Below the pieces are notes generated by a model. The model did not search any database, was not told the origin of the DNA, and saw only the letters and a list, made by a program, of their open reading frames with translations. Shown in pieces: positions 17,170-25,533 of a DNA stretch of 64,000 bases (position 1 is the first letter of the stretch; each line of letters opens with the position of its first letter). The translations under genes were made by a program, and so were the position numbers. Source of the DNA: Nocardioides zhouii (GTDB lineage: Bacteria > Actinomycetota > Actinomycetes > Propionibacteriales > Nocardioidaceae); the NCBI RefSeq assembly GCF_004137345.1, contig NZ_SDWV01000016.1, forward strand, positions 44,159 through 108,158. The letters are read 5' to 3'.

Positions 17170-19248
17170 TTGGCGCGTTCGTCCACCCACCCCCGCCAGG
17201 AGCCGACGTTGCTCGAAGCGCTCGACCCCGAGCAGCGACAGGTCGCCGAGGCCCTGCGCGGTCCCGTGCGGGTGCTCGCCGGGGCCGGGACGGGCAAGAC
17301 CCGGGCCGTCACCCACCGGATCGCCCACGGGGTCGCGACCGGCGTCTACGCGCCGACCGAGGTGCTGGCGCTGTCCTTCACCACCCGCGCCGCGGGCGAG
17401 ATGCGTGAGCGGCTGCGCGCACTGGGTGCCCCGGGTGTGCAGGCCCGTACGTTCCACTCGGCAGCGCTGCGCCAGCTGAGGTTCTTCTGGCCGCGGGTGC
17501 ACCAGCGTGAGCTGCCGGAGCTGACCCAGTCCAAGCTCGGGATGCTCGCCCTCGCCGCCCGACGCCAGCGGCTGGCGACCGACCAGGCCACCCTGCGTGA
17601 CCTGGCCAGCGAGATCGAGTGGGCCAAGGTCAGCAACGTCTCGCCCGACACCTACGCCGCCCTCGCCCGGTCACGCGCCAGGGCCGTCTCCGGCCTCGAC
17701 CCCGAGGTGGTCGCTCGCGCCTTCGGGGCCTACGAGGAGGTCAAGCGCGAGCAGGGCCGGATGGACATGGAGGACGTGCTGCTCTTCGGCGCCGGCCTGC
17801 TGGCCGACAACGAGGCCGTGGCCGCCCAGGTGCGCCGCCAGTACAAGTGGTTCGTCGTCGACGAGTTCCAGGACGTCTCGCCGCTCCAGCACGCGCTGCT
17901 CGATCTGTGGCTGGGCGGTCGCGAGGAGCTGTGCGTGGTCGGTGACCCGGCCCAGACGATCTACTCCTTCGCGGGCGCCGACGCGCGCTACCTGCGCGAG
18001 TTCGGCAAGCGCTTCCCCTCGGCCACCAGCGTCGAGCTGGTCCGCAACTACCGCTCCACCCCCGAGGTCGTCACCGGTGCCAACCAGCTCCTGGCCGGCA
18101 CCGAGAGCCAGGGCGTGGCGCTGGTGGCCCAGCGTCCGTCCGGCGCGAGCATCACCTACCGCGAGGCGACCGACGAGGTGGCAGAGGCCGACGCCGTGGC
18201 CGACCGCGTGGCCGCGCTGCGCGCGCAGGGGACCCCGGCAAGCCGGATGGCGGTGCTGCTGCGCATCAACGCGCAGAGCGAGCGCTTCGAGGAGGCGCTC
18301 GCGGCGCGCGGCCTGCCCTACGTCGTACGCGGTGCGGCGCGGTTCTTCGACCGGGGCGAGGTGCGCCAGGCGATCACCCTCGTACGCGGCGCAGCGCGCA
18401 GCGGTGAGGGGGCCGGGCCGGTGCCCGATGCAGTGATTGCGGTGTTCTCGCAGATGGGCCACTCCACCCAGCCGCCCGAGGGCAGGGGAGAGGTCCGCAA
18501 CCGCTGGGAGTCGCTGCAGGCGCTGGTCGACCTCGCCTCCGACTTCACCCGCGAGCGACCCGACGCGTCACTCGGCGACTTCGTCGACGACCTCGACCGC
18601 CGCGCCGGGGAGCAGCACGCGCCGGTCGCCGACGCGGTCACCATCGCCACCATCCACTCCGCCAAGGGCTTGGAGTGGGACGCCGTCTTCGTCGCCGGCA
18701 TGCACGAGAAGATGATGCCGATCTCGCAGGCGCAGACGCCCGCGGCGATCGAGGAGGAACGGCGCCTGCTCTACGTCGCCATGACCCGCGCCCGCGACGA
18801 GCTGACCGTGTCGTGGGCGAGCGCCCGCGAGCCGGGCGGTCGCGGCAACCGCGGCCCCTCGCCGTTCCTGGCCCCGTTGCTCGACGGCGCGCCGGGCGTC
18901 TCGGCGCAGCGCCGGGAGCGCAGCGAGCGCAACCGGGCCGCGATGCGCTGCCGCGAGTGCGGAAGCCCCCTGGCCAACGCCAAGCAGAAGAAGATCGGCC
19001 GCTGCGCCGACTGCCCGGCGTCCTACGACGAGGCGCTCTTCGAGCGACTGCGCGAGTGGCGCCTGGCCCGCGCGTCGGAGGACAGCGTCCCGGCGTTCGT
19101 GATCTTCACCGACGCGACGCTCCAGCTGATCGCCGAGCACGCGCCCGCCGACGAGACCGGGCTCCGTGCGATCAGCGGGGTCGGCCCGAGCAAGCTGACC
19201 AAGTACGGCGACGAGGTGCTCGCGCTGGTCGCGGAGGCCTCGGCCTGA
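17170..19248 (+). CDS. uvrD2: ATP-dependent DNA helicase UvrD2
   Basis: 692 aa from a TTG. UvrD motifs: LAGAGTGKTRAVTHRI, ALSFTTRAAGEM, FVVDEFQDVSPLQ, GDPAQTIYSFAGAD, LVRNYRSTPEV and IHSAKGLEWDAVF. The C-terminus carries the tetracysteine CRECGSPLANAK followed by CADC (spacing CxxC-14-CxxC), and then an HRDC-like domain ending in GLRAISGVGPSKLTKYGDEV. This domain order is the hallmark of actinobacterial UvrD2, whose 3'-5' unwinding needs the cysteine module. It lies directly upstream of whiB7 as in mycobacteria. Confidence 0.95.
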   Translation: MARSSTHPRQEPTLLEALDPEQRQVAEALRGPVRVLAGAGTGKTRAVTHRIAHGVATGVYAPTEVLALSFTTRAAGEMRERLRALGAPGVQARTFHSAALRQLRFFWPRVHQRELPELTQSKLGMLALAARRQRLATDQATLRDLASEIEWAKVSNVSPDTYAALARSRARAVSGLDPEVVARAFGAYEEVKREQGRMDMEDVLLFGAGLLADNEAVAAQVRRQYKWFVVDEFQDVSPLQHALLDLWLGGREELCVVGDPAQTIYSFAGADARYLREFGKRFPSATSVELVRNYRSTPEVVTGANQLLAGTESQGVALVAQRPSGASITYREATDEVAEADAVADRVAALRAQGTPASRMAVLLRINAQSERFEEALAARGLPYVVRGAARFFDRGEVRQAITLVRGAARSGEGAGPVPDAVIAVFSQMGHSTQPPEGRGEVRNRWESLQALVDLASDFTRERPDASLGDFVDDLDRRAGEQHAPVADAVTIATIHSAKGLEWDAVFVAGMHEKMMPISQAQTPAAIEEERRLLYVAMTRARDELTVSWASAREPGGRGNRGPSPFLAPLLDGAPGVSAQRRERSERNRAAMRCRECGSPLANAKQKKIGRCADCPASYDEALFERLREWRLARASEDSVPAFVIFTDATLQLIAEHAPADETGLRAISGVGPSKLTKYGDEVLALVAEASA

Positions 19249-19261
19249 GGGCCTCGAATCG

Positions 19262-19281
19262 TCCGGAAGGATGATTCCGGA
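19262..19281 (+). terminator. Intrinsic terminator candidate after uvrD2
   Basis: Inverted repeat TCCGGAA / TTCCGGA (7-bp stem, 6-nt loop) begins 14 bases after the uvrD2 stop and is followed by ACAATTTT. Confidence 0.55.
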
Positions 19282-19310
19282 ACAATTTTCGGTAATACCC
19301 ACAAAATCGT

Positions 19311-19340
19311 TTGCCCCTGACGCGGGGCAGGGTCTAGCGT
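19311..19340 (+). promoter_or_regulatory. Probable autoregulated whiB7 promoter
   Basis: A TTGCCC -35 element (19311-19316) and a TAGCGT -10 element (19335-19340) are separated by 18 bp. An AT-rich patch (CACAAAAT, 19300-19307) lies just before the -35, which is where WhiB7 is known to contact its own promoter in mycobacteria. The assignment rests on position and motif. Confidence 0.6.
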
Positions 19341-19413
19341 TCCCTTCACCAACCCACGCGCATGGGATCCCTGACAACGATCCGCGCCCGACGCCCCGAA
19401 GGAGGTGGCCAGC

Positions 19414-19599
19414 ATGGAGAACTACACGAAGACGATGACGGCTTGGACGCCGTCCTTCGGCATGTCCACCCTCGGCCGCCCCTGCGCGCACAACCGCGCC
19501 TTCGGCGCCGGCGTGATGGCTGTCCAGGGCGACGCCGCCGCCATCGTTCGCATCAAGGGCGATTTCCCGGGTTCTCCTGCCTGGAGTCCGTCGACATAG
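19414..19599 (+). CDS. whiB7 leader small ORF (uORF)
   Basis: 61 codons from an ATG with a strong AAGGAGG site 8 bases upstream, ending 113 bases before the whiB7 start. The product (MENYTKTMTAWTPSFGMSTL...) has no recognisable domain. In mycobacteria and Streptomyces the whiB7 leader carries such an uORF whose slowed translation by ribosome-targeting drugs lets RNA polymerase pass an attenuator. Here the last codons of the uORF overlap a segment (19579-19586) able to pair with the 5' arm of the downstream terminator. The peptide itself may be unimportant. Confidence 0.7.
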   Translation: MENYTKTMTAWTPSFGMSTLGRPCAHNRAFGAGVMAVQGDAAAIVRIKGDFPGSPAWSPST

Positions 19600-19625
19600 G
19601 TGACACACCTACATCGGCAGCCTCC

Positions 19626-19669
19626 AGGCCGCGGAACCCGACACCGGGATCCGCGGCCTTTCTGTTTGT
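19626..19669 (+). terminator. Attenuator terminator in the whiB7 leader
   Basis: A perfect 10-bp stem AGGCCGCGGA (19626-19635) / TCCGCGGCCT (19650-19659), extended inside by CCCG/CGGG, is followed by TTCTGTTTGT. It sits between the uORF stop and the whiB7 ribosome site. The 8-bp segment at 19579-19586 is complementary to 19622-19629 and would break the base of this hairpin, giving an antiterminator. Confidence 0.75.
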
Positions 19670-19712
19670 CCATGCACCCGCGATCAGGTCAATGAAGAGG
19701 AGGTGAATACAC

Positions 19713-20096
19713 ATGACCATCAGCGTTCTCGACCGCAACCGAGCTGCCGCCGTCACGACCCCGCTGGAGCCCCAGGCTCCGCTGGGAGCCCTGCACGACG
19801 CAGCTGCCGGAGTGGATGAGGAGTTGCTGCCCTGCCGCGTCTTCGACGCAGAGCTGTGGTTTGCCGAGTCCCCTGCGGACGTGGAGCACGCCAAGGCCCT
19901 CTGCCTCGCCTGTCCGGTCCGGGCACTCTGTCTCGACGGAGCCCTCGAGCGGCGTGAGCCGTGGGGCGTCTGGGGAGGCGAGCTCTTCCTCCAGGGCGTG
20001 GTGATCCCGCGCAAGCGGCCGCGAGGCCGGCCCCGCAAGTCCGAGCAGGTCGCAGCTGCGGCCGAGCAGAAGCAGAAGGACGGGGCCGCCGCGTAG
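19713..20096 (+). CDS. whiB7: WhiB7 iron-sulphur transcription factor
   Basis: 127 aa from an ATG with an AGAGGAGG site. Four cluster-binding cysteines are at 41, 64, 67 and 73 (PCRVF, then CLACPVRALC). The WhiB turn is WGVWGGE, and the C-terminal RPRGRPRKS is the AT-hook that marks WhiB7 among WhiB proteins. With SigA it activates intrinsic antibiotic-resistance and redox genes in actinobacteria. Regulation is probably double: autoactivation at the upstream promoter and transcription attenuation in the leader. Confidence 0.95.
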   Translation: MTISVLDRNRAAAVTTPLEPQAPLGALHDAAAGVDEELLPCRVFDAELWFAESPADVEHAKALCLACPVRALCLDGALERREPWGVWGGELFLQGVVIPRKRPRGRPRKSEQVAAAAEQKQKDGAAA

Positions 20097-20146
20097 GCGC
20101 CACCGCGTACTCACTCCCACTCAGGAAACACAAGGAACACACCTCA

Positions 20147-20341
20147 ATGAAGACCTACCGAAATGGAAGCAACGACATGAATCTCATGCATGAAGAACTC
20201 GCACGCGCGCAAATGTCCGCGCGCCTGGGAGAGGCGCACGAAATGCGACGGGGCCACCACCTGGTGATGGCCCGTCGGATGAGCCGCAAGGCCGAGCTGG
20301 CCGCGCAGCAGGCGCGCCTCGCCCTCGCCCGAGCGATCTGA
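20147..20341 (+). CDS. Small basic protein downstream of whiB7
   Basis: 64 aa from an ATG preceded by AAGGAA further upstream. The sequence is helical and rich in Met, Arg and Ala (NLMHEELARAQMSARLGEAHEM, then KAELAAQQARLALARAI), without cysteine or membrane segments. Similar small proteins occur widely in actinobacteria without assigned function. About 50 bases after whiB7, it could be co-transcribed with it. I do not recognise a domain. Confidence 0.6.
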   Translation: MKTYRNGSNDMNLMHEELARAQMSARLGEAHEMRRGHHLVMARRMSRKAELAAQQARLALARAI

Positions 20342-20467
20342 GAAGGCCCTCGCCCTGATCGCGGGTGAGCACAGACCACGAGCCGGTACGTCGTCACGAT
20401 GACGACGTGCCGGCTCGTGGGTCATTTCTGCCTCGACCCGCCGACGCCCAGGAGTAGCGTCGCCCGG

Positions 20468-20647
20468 GTGGGCGTAGACGAGGACGAGACGGTCAGCTGC
20501 CACCTCTGCGGCACCCGCGCCACCGGGGCCGAGGCACTGACCTGGACCACGGCGGTCGAGAACGGTCGGCACTGCGCCTTCTGCGACACCTGCTCGCGCG
20601 CGCACCTGCGCGCGATGGAGGGCAAGCTCGACAGCGCGTGGTGGTGA
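20468..20647 (+). CDS. Small zinc-ribbon-like protein
   Basis: 59 aa from a GTG. Two cysteine pairs, CHLCGTRA and CAFCDTC, spaced about 30 residues apart suggest one zinc-binding ribbon; the C-terminus is HLRAMEGKLDSAWW. No known catalytic motif. The start is chosen because upstream in-frame codons are unlike coding sequence. Function unknown. Confidence 0.6.
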   Translation: MGVDEDETVSCHLCGTRATGAEALTWTTAVENGRHCAFCDTCSRAHLRAMEGKLDSAWW

Positions 20648-20654
20648 GGCGCCC

Positions 20655-21170
20655 TCACGCCGTGTCGAACCAGGCGCACCCGCAGTAGGGGTGGCGCTCC
20701 CACCGGCGTGCCGTGGGGAGCGGCTCGTGGTCGAAGCGCCACGAGGTAAGCCAGGTGTGCGGCGCGTCGCCGGCGATCCAGGCCGTCAGGTCCCGGGCCG
20801 CGGCACCCGCGGCCAGGGCGAGGAGCGGTCGCGGCAGCAGGTCCAACAGGTCACGCGGCCGGTCGTCCAGGACAGCCGCCGCTACGCACCGCGCGCACGG
20901 ACCGACGCCGGGCGCGGCCCACGGACCCACCTCGACCGCCCACGGCGTGACGCCGAGGAGCAGGTGGGGGAGCGAGGCGACGCTCCAGTCGTCGACGGCC
21001 CTCGAGACCGCACGGCCGGGAGCGAGGCTGATGCCCACCGGGGCCGAGGTCTCGACGGTGATCCCGGCGACCGCGAGCGCCGCCAGTGCCTGCGTACGCC
21101 ACGGGTCGGGGCAGTCGAGCTGGGCGCGCAGCGGCACGGCGTACGGGCTGCGGGGGCACGGGTGAGGCAT
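20655..21170 (-). CDS. TOMM-type leader-binding/cyclodehydratase-related short protein
   Basis: 171 aa from an ATG at 21170. The segments VEVGPWAAPGVGPCARCVAAAVLDD and the terminal ERHPYCGCAWFD match the conserved cysteine regions of ThiF/TOMM cyclodehydratase-type proteins, where PCxRC and HPxCGC bind a structural zinc. The full-length relatives are 350 aa or more and carry an E1-like domain; here only the zinc-bearing part is present. No YcaO or precursor peptide gene is near. Could be a stand-alone scaffold of the conserved actinobacterial uvrD2-whiB7 neighbourhood. Family link from motif recognition only. Confidence 0.6.
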   Translation of the reverse strand: MPHPCPRSPYAVPLRAQLDCPDPWRTQALAALAVAGITVETSAPVGISLAPGRAVSRAVDDWSVASLPHLLLGVTPWAVEVGPWAAPGVGPCARCVAAAVLDDRPRDLLDLLPRPLLALAAGAAARDLTAWIAGDAPHTWLTSWRFDHEPLPTARRWERHPYCGCAWFDTA

Positions 21171-21243
21171 GGCTCCGACGCTGCCACGAGGACCGGTGCC
21201 GTGGAGCGCCATCCACAGGCGAGAACACGGGGGAAATGCAGCA

Positions 21244-21271
21244 GCGGCGCCACCCGGGTGGGTGGCGCCGC
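21244..21271 (-). terminator. Strong hairpin, transcription stop between minus-strand genes
   Basis: A perfect 12-bp stem GCGGCGCCACCC / GGGTGGCGCCGC with a 4-nt loop lies 25 bases beyond the stop of the DUF5679-like gene. There is no clear U-tract, so efficiency is uncertain. Confidence 0.55.
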
Positions 21272-21295
21272 CGCTAGTTGATCAAGGGGTGATGC

Positions 21296-21454
21296 TCACG
21301 CCTTGCCGAGGATGCGGTTCAGGTTGGTACCGCAGACCGGGCAGACGCCCTTGGCCATCTTGGTGCCCTTGTCGTTGACGCGGATCTCGCCCTCCGCCTC
21401 ACGCTTTTCCTTGCACTTGACGCAGTAGAATTCACCGCTCCAGGTCTCCGCCAT
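21296..21454 (-). CDS. DUF5679-like small zinc-ribbon protein
   Basis: 52 aa beginning MAETWSGEFYCVKCKEKREAEG and ending GVCPVCGTNLNRILGKA. Two CxxC pairs (residues 11-14 and 38-41) form a rubredoxin/zinc-ribbon-like site. An AAGGAGG site precedes the ATG by 6 bases, which supports a real gene. This short protein is widespread in actinobacteria; its role is unknown, possibly nucleic-acid or ribosome association by analogy with other ribbons. Confidence 0.85.
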   Translation of the reverse strand: MAETWSGEFYCVKCKEKREAEGEIRVNDKGTKMAKGVCPVCGTNLNRILGKA

Positions 21455-21645
21455 GACGGCCTCCTTGCTTGTTGTTCTTGGTCGTCGCGACGGGGTTGTC
21501 TAAGGGGAAGCCCGCCGGGGATCTCAGGCGTCTGCCCGAGCTCCGTCGACGACCCTACGCCACGCGTGGCTCACGCTCACGCACCACACGCGCTGAGCGT
21601 GAAACCGCGTGAACGCGCGGTCGGCCCCATCAGTACCCTCGACGC

Positions 21646-22452
21646 ATGCCCGACACCTCCCGCGACCTCACCCACCTGCGCCTCGAACGCCCCTCCGAGG
21701 GGGTCGTGCTGCTGACCCTCGACAACCCCGACATGCGCAACGCGATGAGCGACGAGATGACCGCGTCGTGGGTCGCCGCGATCGACGAGCTCGCCTCCGA
21801 CACCTCGCTGCGCGCGGTGGTCGTGACGGGATCTGGCAGCGCCTTCTGCTCGGGCGGCAACACGTCGTGGATCGCCAGCGAGCCCGACGCGAGCGTCGAC
21901 CAGCTCCGCCGGCGGATGCTGCCGTTCTACCGCGCGTGGCTCTCGATCCGACGCCTCGAGGTCCCGACCATCGCCGCGGTCAACGGAGCCGCCATCGGAG
22001 CGGGGCTCTGCCTCGCCCTCGCCTGCGACATCCGCTACGCCGCGAGCGGTGCCAAGCTCGGCCTGCCCTTCAACAAGCTCGGCATGCACGCAGGCATGGC
22101 CGGCACGTGGCTGCTGCCCAACGTCGTCGGGCCGGCGCACGCCCGCGACCTGTTGCTCACCGGCCGCATCGTCGAGGCCGACGAGGCCCTGCGGCTCGGC
22201 CTGGTCTCCCGGGTGCTCGAGGGCGACGGGTTCCTCGACGAGGTGCTGGCCACCGCCGCCGGCATCGCCGCCACCGCCCCGATCGCGAGCCGGCTCACCA
22301 AGGTCGCGCTCGCCGACGGCGGGCACGCCGACTTCGAGTCCGCGCTGCAGTGGGAGGCGCTCGCCCAGCCGATGACCTTGGCGACCGCCGACCTCCAGGA
22401 GGGCATCGCCGCCGCCCGGGAGAAGCGGCCGGCGCGGTTCGAGGGCCGCTGA
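21646..22452 (+). CDS. Enoyl-CoA hydratase/isomerase-family protein
   Basis: 268 aa crotonase. The first oxyanion-hole segment is GSGSAFCSGGNTSWIA and the second is AAVNGAAIGAGLCLALACDIRYAA; KLGLPFNKLGMHAGMAGTWLLPNVVGPAHARDLLLTGR follows. In canonical hydratases two Glu act as acid/base; here the region AGMAGTW lacks an obvious Glu at the first position (usually GxxPxxG with E), so the exact reaction may be isomerase- or hydrolase-like. Monocistronic, followed by a hairpin. Confidence 0.85.
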   Translation: MPDTSRDLTHLRLERPSEGVVLLTLDNPDMRNAMSDEMTASWVAAIDELASDTSLRAVVVTGSGSAFCSGGNTSWIASEPDASVDQLRRRMLPFYRAWLSIRRLEVPTIAAVNGAAIGAGLCLALACDIRYAASGAKLGLPFNKLGMHAGMAGTWLLPNVVGPAHARDLLLTGRIVEADEALRLGLVSRVLEGDGFLDEVLATAAGIAATAPIASRLTKVALADGGHADFESALQWEALAQPMTLATADLQEGIAAAREKRPARFEGR

Positions 22453-22465
22453 CCCTCCGCGAAGA

Positions 22466-22533
22466 AGAAGGGGCCCCGCAGCCTTCGACGCCTGCCTTCC
22501 CCTGCTGACGTCGAGGAGCCGTGGGGCCCTTCT
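22466..22533 (+). terminator. Terminator-like inverted repeat after the crotonase gene
   Basis: AGAAGGGGCCCC near 22466 pairs, with a bulge, with GGGGCCCTTCT ending at 22533; an inner CTTCGACG/CGTCGAGG pair extends it. No U-tract. The remaining sequence to 22748 shows no gene. Confidence 0.4.
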
Positions 22534-22748
22534 GCGCGCCACCGTACGAGCGTGCCGCTCGCCCGGTCAACGGGTCGACGTGCCCGCCTGTGGACAGCCC
22601 TGTGGAGGCCCTGTGCACGCGGCGGTCGCACCGGTGGAGCAACGGCCCGGCAGTGGGGACAGGCCTGTGGGCGACACGCCCGGCGCGGCGTCGTACTGTG
22701 CGGGTGACCAGCACGTACGCCGATCGCGCGGCTGTGGAGGAGAGAAAG

Positions 22749-23798
22749 TTGAGCGAAGTTTCGTCGTCCGGCGAGGCCCGGGGACCGGTTGCCACGCTGC
22801 GGCGGATCGCCTTCCTGATGGAGCGCCAGCGCGAGGAGAGCCGCCGGATCGAGGCCTTCCGCAACGCCGCCCGCACGATCCTGCCGCTGCCCGACGACGA
22901 GGTGCGCCGCCGCGCGGCCGCCGGCACGCTCACGGAGCTGGCAGGGATCGGGCCGAGCACGGCCGCCGTGATCACCGACGCGTGCAACGGCGTGGTGCCG
23001 GACCGTCTGGTCGGGCTCGAGAAGACCGCCGGCCCGCTCGCCACTGGTGGTGAGGAGCTCCGCGCGCGCCTCCGGGGTGACCTGCACTCCCACTCCGACT
23101 GGTCCGACGGCGGGTCGCCGCTGGAGGAGATGGCGATGACGGCGATGGAGCTGGGCCACGACTACCTCGTCCTGACCGACCACAGCCCGCGGCTGCGGGT
23201 GGCCAACGGCCTCAGTGCTGAGCGGCTCGCCCGGCAGCTCGGCGTCGTCGACGCGGTGAACGAGCACCTGGGCGGCACCTTCACGCTGCTCAAGGGCATC
23301 GAGGTCGACATCCTCGACGACGGTGCGCTCGACCAGACGCCGGAGATGCTGGGGCGGCTCGACGTCCGGGTGGCGTCGGTGCACTCCAAGCTCAAGATGG
23401 ACGCAGCCGCGATGACGCGCCGGATGGTCGGAGCCGTACGCAACCCGCACACGAACGTGCTCGGCCACTGCACGGGACGGCTGGTGACGGGCAACCGCGG
23501 CACACGCGCGCAGAGCCAGTTCGACGCGAAGCTCGTGTTCACGGCCTGCGCGGAGGAAGGCGTGGCGGTCGAGATCAACTCGCGACCCGAGCGCCGCGAT
23601 CCGCCGACGAAGCTCCTGGAGCTGGCGCGCGACCTCGGGTGCCTGTTCTCCATCGACTCCGACGCGCACGCGCCCGGGCAGCTCGACATGCTCGACTACG
23701 GCGCGGCGCGGGCCACCGAGGCGGGCATCGACCCGGAACGGATCGTCACCACGTGGGAGCGCGACCGGCTGCTGGAGTGGGCGGGCGCGCGACTCTGA
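22749..23798 (+). CDS. PHP-domain metal-dependent phosphoesterase with N-terminal HhH module
   Basis: 349 aa from a TTG with a GGAGGAG site; GTG codons at 22698 and 22704 are alternatives. Residues about 13-90 resemble the helix-hairpin-helix part of family-X polymerases (LRRIAFLMERQREESRRIEAFRNAARTI, TELAGIGPSTAAVI). A PHP domain follows: RGDLHSHSDWSDGG, YLVLTDHSPRL, KGIEVDILDDG, ASVHSKL, LGHCTGR, EINSRP and SIDSDAHAP, giving the metal-binding His/Asp set. No polymerase domain is present. It looks like a free PolX-type PHP phosphatase or nuclease. Confidence 0.82.
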   Translation: MSEVSSSGEARGPVATLRRIAFLMERQREESRRIEAFRNAARTILPLPDDEVRRRAAAGTLTELAGIGPSTAAVITDACNGVVPDRLVGLEKTAGPLATGGEELRARLRGDLHSHSDWSDGGSPLEEMAMTAMELGHDYLVLTDHSPRLRVANGLSAERLARQLGVVDAVNEHLGGTFTLLKGIEVDILDDGALDQTPEMLGRLDVRVASVHSKLKMDAAAMTRRMVGAVRNPHTNVLGHCTGRLVTGNRGTRAQSQFDAKLVFTACAEEGVAVEINSRPERRDPPTKLLELARDLGCLFSIDSDAHAPGQLDMLDYGAARATEAGIDPERIVTTWERDRLLEWAGARL

Positions 23799-23847
23799 CC
23801 AGCGCGTCCGGGCACCCGGTGTGGGTGGCGGGAGTTAGGTTCGGCGC

Positions 23848-24384
23848 ATGAGCTCGCCGACCCCCGACGTGGAGGTACGCCGATCGCGCCGCCGTCGGCG
23901 CACCGTCTCGGCCTACCGCGACGGTGAGCAGATCGTCGTGCTCATCCCGGCGACGATGAGCAAGCGCGACGAGGCCACGTGGGTCGCCGACATGGTCGCC
24001 CGGATCGAGCGGCAGGAGCGCCGCAAGCTGCGCTCCGACGACGACCTCGTGGCCCGTGCCGCCAAGCTCAACGACACCTACCTCGGTGGACTGGCGGTGC
24101 CGGCCTCGGTGCGCTGGGTGACCAACCAGAACGCCCGCTGGGGCTCGTGCACGCCGGGCGACCGGACGATCCGGCTCAGCGACCGGCTCCAGAAGATGCC
24201 GGCCTGGGTGGTCGACTACGTGCTCGTGCACGAGCTCGCCCACCTGCTCGAGGCGGGCCACACGCCGGAGTTCTGGGCCTGGGTCGACCGCTATCCCCGG
24301 GCCGAGAAGGCCAAGGGCTATCTCGAGGGCTATTCGAGCGCCGCACGCCTCGAACCACCCCCTGGGGTGGAGGACGAACCTTGA
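23848..24384 (+). CDS. YgjP/DUF45-type zinc metallopeptidase
   Basis: 178 aa. The active site is VHELAHLLEAGHTPEFWAWVDRY: HELAH gives two His ligands and the catalytic Glu, and the later His of GHTPEFW is the third ligand. RWVTNQNARWGSCTPGDRTIRLS before it is the conserved WGSC segment of this family. A basic N-terminus (RRSRRRRRTVSAY) precedes. Cytosolic; natural substrate unknown. Members are sometimes linked to restriction-modification loci, but none is present here. Confidence 0.85.
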   Translation: MSSPTPDVEVRRSRRRRRTVSAYRDGEQIVVLIPATMSKRDEATWVADMVARIERQERRKLRSDDDLVARAAKLNDTYLGGLAVPASVRWVTNQNARWGSCTPGDRTIRLSDRLQKMPAWVVDYVLVHELAHLLEAGHTPEFWAWVDRYPRAEKAKGYLEGYSSAARLEPPPGVEDEP

Positions 24385-24509
24385 GTTCATCCGCAAGTCG
24401 ACTCAAAGTATGGACAATTCGGCTGACGATGCCACGGAACCCGGATCTCTGAGTTACGGTCGCTGTCAACCTTCTCGGGTTAGTGCACCGCAACGTGGGG
24501 AAAAATCTC

Positions 24510-24983
24510 GTGACCGGAATCAAGCCGGACCGTCGTCAACTCGTCCGGGCGGGTCTATGGACGGTGCCTGCCGTTGCCGTGGCGACGACTGCGCCCGCGT
24601 TCGCGTCCTCTGCAGCTAATCTCTCAACCAGCTCTGGCACGAATCCCCTGGTGCCGTACACGCTTAGTGGCAGCGATATAACCGGGAATCTGACTCTGCG
24701 TAACACTGGCGGCGGGGCTACAGACGCACTCACTGTCACAGTGAAGGTGTCGACGGGCGTGGCCAGCGGTAATGGCCAACACACTGCGCCTGCTGGGTGG
24801 AGTCGCTCGGTCATCTCCGCCACTGAGGTCCGGTTCACTGCCCCAGTAGGGACGCAGATCATCGTAGGTGGCTCTCTAGCGATTACTTTCGTCGTCAAAC
24901 GCGAAGGATCTGGTACTGCGACTGTGACCACCACCGCAGACCCTGGAACGGGTACCGACGGCATCATCGTCGGCACGGTCTGA
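24510..24983 (+). CDS. Exported protein with Tat-like signal peptide
   Basis: 157 aa from the GTG at 24510, which has GGGGA 8 bases upstream; GTG at 24483 or 24495 would lengthen the N-terminus. The leader KPDRRQLVRAGLWTVPAVAVATTAPAFASS has a twin arginine, hydrophobic core and AxA-type cleavage site. The mature part (about 125 residues) is Thr/Ser/Gly-rich and beta-like, resembling a CARDB/DUF11-style Ig domain (NLTLRNTGGGATDALTVTVKV). Base composition is less GC-rich than neighbours. Function unknown, probably cell surface. Confidence 0.65.
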   Translation: MTGIKPDRRQLVRAGLWTVPAVAVATTAPAFASSAANLSTSSGTNPLVPYTLSGSDITGNLTLRNTGGGATDALTVTVKVSTGVASGNGQHTAPAGWSRSVISATEVRFTAPVGTQIIVGGSLAITFVVKREGSGTATVTTTADPGTGTDGIIVGTV

Positions 24984-24987
24984 CGCG

Positions 24988-25533
24988 TCAGCGGGTCAGG
25001 CGCGCGACCGCGTCACCGATCAGGCGCCGCATGTCCGGGTAGATCTCCGGCAGTGCGTCGATCGGCCACCAGCGCACGTCGAGCGACTCCTCGCTGACGG
25101 CATGGCGTGAATCCCGCGTCGCCGTGGCGAGGAAGCGTACGTCGAGGTGGTGGACCGTCGTCCCGGGCGAGCAGAACTCCACGGCGTGCTCATCGAGGTC
25201 GAGCGGGACCGGGTCGAAGTCGAGGTCCGTGAGCCCGGACTCCTCGTACGCCTCCCGCAGCGCGACCCCGGCCAGGGTGGTGTCGCCCGGCTCGCAGTGA
25301 CCGCCGAAGGCGAGCCAGACGCCCGCCTTGCGGTGGTGGTTGAGCAGCACCGCGTCGGCCTTCGCCGTCAGCACGATCGTCCCGGCGGTGAGGTGGTCGG
25401 GCAGGCAGCCGCGGGTCATCGCGTCCGGGTGCGCGTCGAGGTGGGCGACGAACCGACTCCGCAGCTCGGCGTCGCGCGCGCTCGGCGGCGCCCACCCGGC
25501 CAGCACGGCCCGGGCGTCGGAGTGGAGCGTCAC
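24988..25533 (-). CDS. Nudix hydrolase
   Basis: 181 aa with a complete Nudix box, GGHCEPGDTTLAGVALREAYEESGL, preceded by TAKADAVLLNHHRKAGVWLAF. The later EESLDVRWWPIDALPE is common in MutT-like proteins. Its start overlaps the stop of the upstream metalloprotease-like gene (25530), so the two are translated together. Substrate unknown. Confidence 0.88.
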   Translation of the reverse strand: MTLHSDARAVLAGWAPPSARDAELRSRFVAHLDAHPDAMTRGCLPDHLTAGTIVLTAKADAVLLNHHRKAGVWLAFGGHCEPGDTTLAGVALREAYEESGLTDLDFDPVPLDLDEHAVEFCSPGTTVHHLDVRFLATATRDSRHAVSEESLDVRWWPIDALPEIYPDMRRLIGDAVARLTR

